Assembly: GCA_017472605.1 (NCBI GenBank)
Contig: JAFUPV010000061.1
Coordinates: forward strand, 1-59,936
Origin: Lachnospiraceae bacterium
GTDB taxonomy: Bacteria > Bacillota > Clostridia > Lachnospirales > Lachnospiraceae
Direction: 5' to 3'
DNA: 59,936 nt
This document shows positions 59,916 to 59,936 of the stretch, piece by piece; position 1 is the first letter of the stretch, and the number at the start of each line of letters is the position of its first letter. Both the position numbers and the translations under genes were made by a program. A model generated the notes under the pieces. The model had not been told where the DNA came from. It did no database searches and saw only the letters and a program-made list of their open reading frames with translations.

Positions 59916-59936
59916 AGCTATCGATTGTGGATATCC

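Overview
The window is AT/GC-balanced, densely coded DNA of the kind found in spore-forming Lachnospiraceae (Clostridia). The clues are strong GGAGG-type ribosome sites, the glycoside hydrolase and AraC repertoire, tandem Spo0A boxes, PadR plus small secreted protein modules, and SPL-type radical SAM and RecQ genes. The genus cannot be fixed from the sequence alone. All calls come from reading the sequence; no database search was run.

Layout. (1) 0-11 kb: glycan genes, namely a GH2 enzyme cut by the window edge, a GH127 beta-L-arabinofuranosidase, an AraC regulator, a phosphohexomutase and a GH106-like enzyme. (2) 11-16 kb: a worn region with a URO-D-family remnant, a frameshifted AraC gene, an Rpn-type nuclease beside a decayed copy of itself, and a PadR operon. 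(3) 16-27 kb: a sugar isomerase, a calcium-loop beta-propeller, a URO-D/MtaA-like methyltransferase, a candidate type I toxin-antitoxin pair flanked by tandem Spo0A boxes, an XRE-TPR regulator, an AraC regulator and a GH115 alpha-glucuronidase. (4) 26-29 kb: housekeeping genes (radical SAM, recQ, DUF2164) with a possible small RNA. (5) 29.6-42.6 kb: two sialidase-fold proteins, a second GH106-like enzyme, GH3, the secreted GH10 xylanase and an AraC/GyrI regulator. (6) 42.7-59.9 kb: a stress, RNA-repair and conflict island. It carries XRE, a TROVE/DUF2828 Ro-like protein, a phosphoesterase, a macrodomain, a PARG-like protein, DHH, a pRiA4b-like protein, a RibD-UPF0158 fusion, a methyltransferase, an AAA ATPase, a small leader ORF, tRNA-Ser, rtcB, XRE, five further tRNA genes, and a GIY-YIG/DUF2075 fusion.

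How the genes work together. The CAZymes fit stepwise breakdown of an arabino-glucuronoxylan or similar rhamnose/glucuronate-decorated plant glycan. GH10 cuts outside the cell; the other hydrolases lack signal peptides and would act on imported oligosaccharides, yet no transporter is present here. The island on the right resembles bacterial RNA-repair loci: an RNA ligase with its own tRNA set and a Ro-like RNA-binding protein, mixed with ADP-ribose-processing enzymes.

Most notable: (a) the tRNA-Ser/rtcB/xre/tRNA-array unit, placed directly behind a strong terminator and a 49-codon ORF; (b) the candidate type I toxin-antitoxin with perfect tandem 0A boxes at both promoters; (c) two ORFs whose intrinsic terminator lies before the stop codon; (d) many unrelated minisatellites, both between and inside genes.
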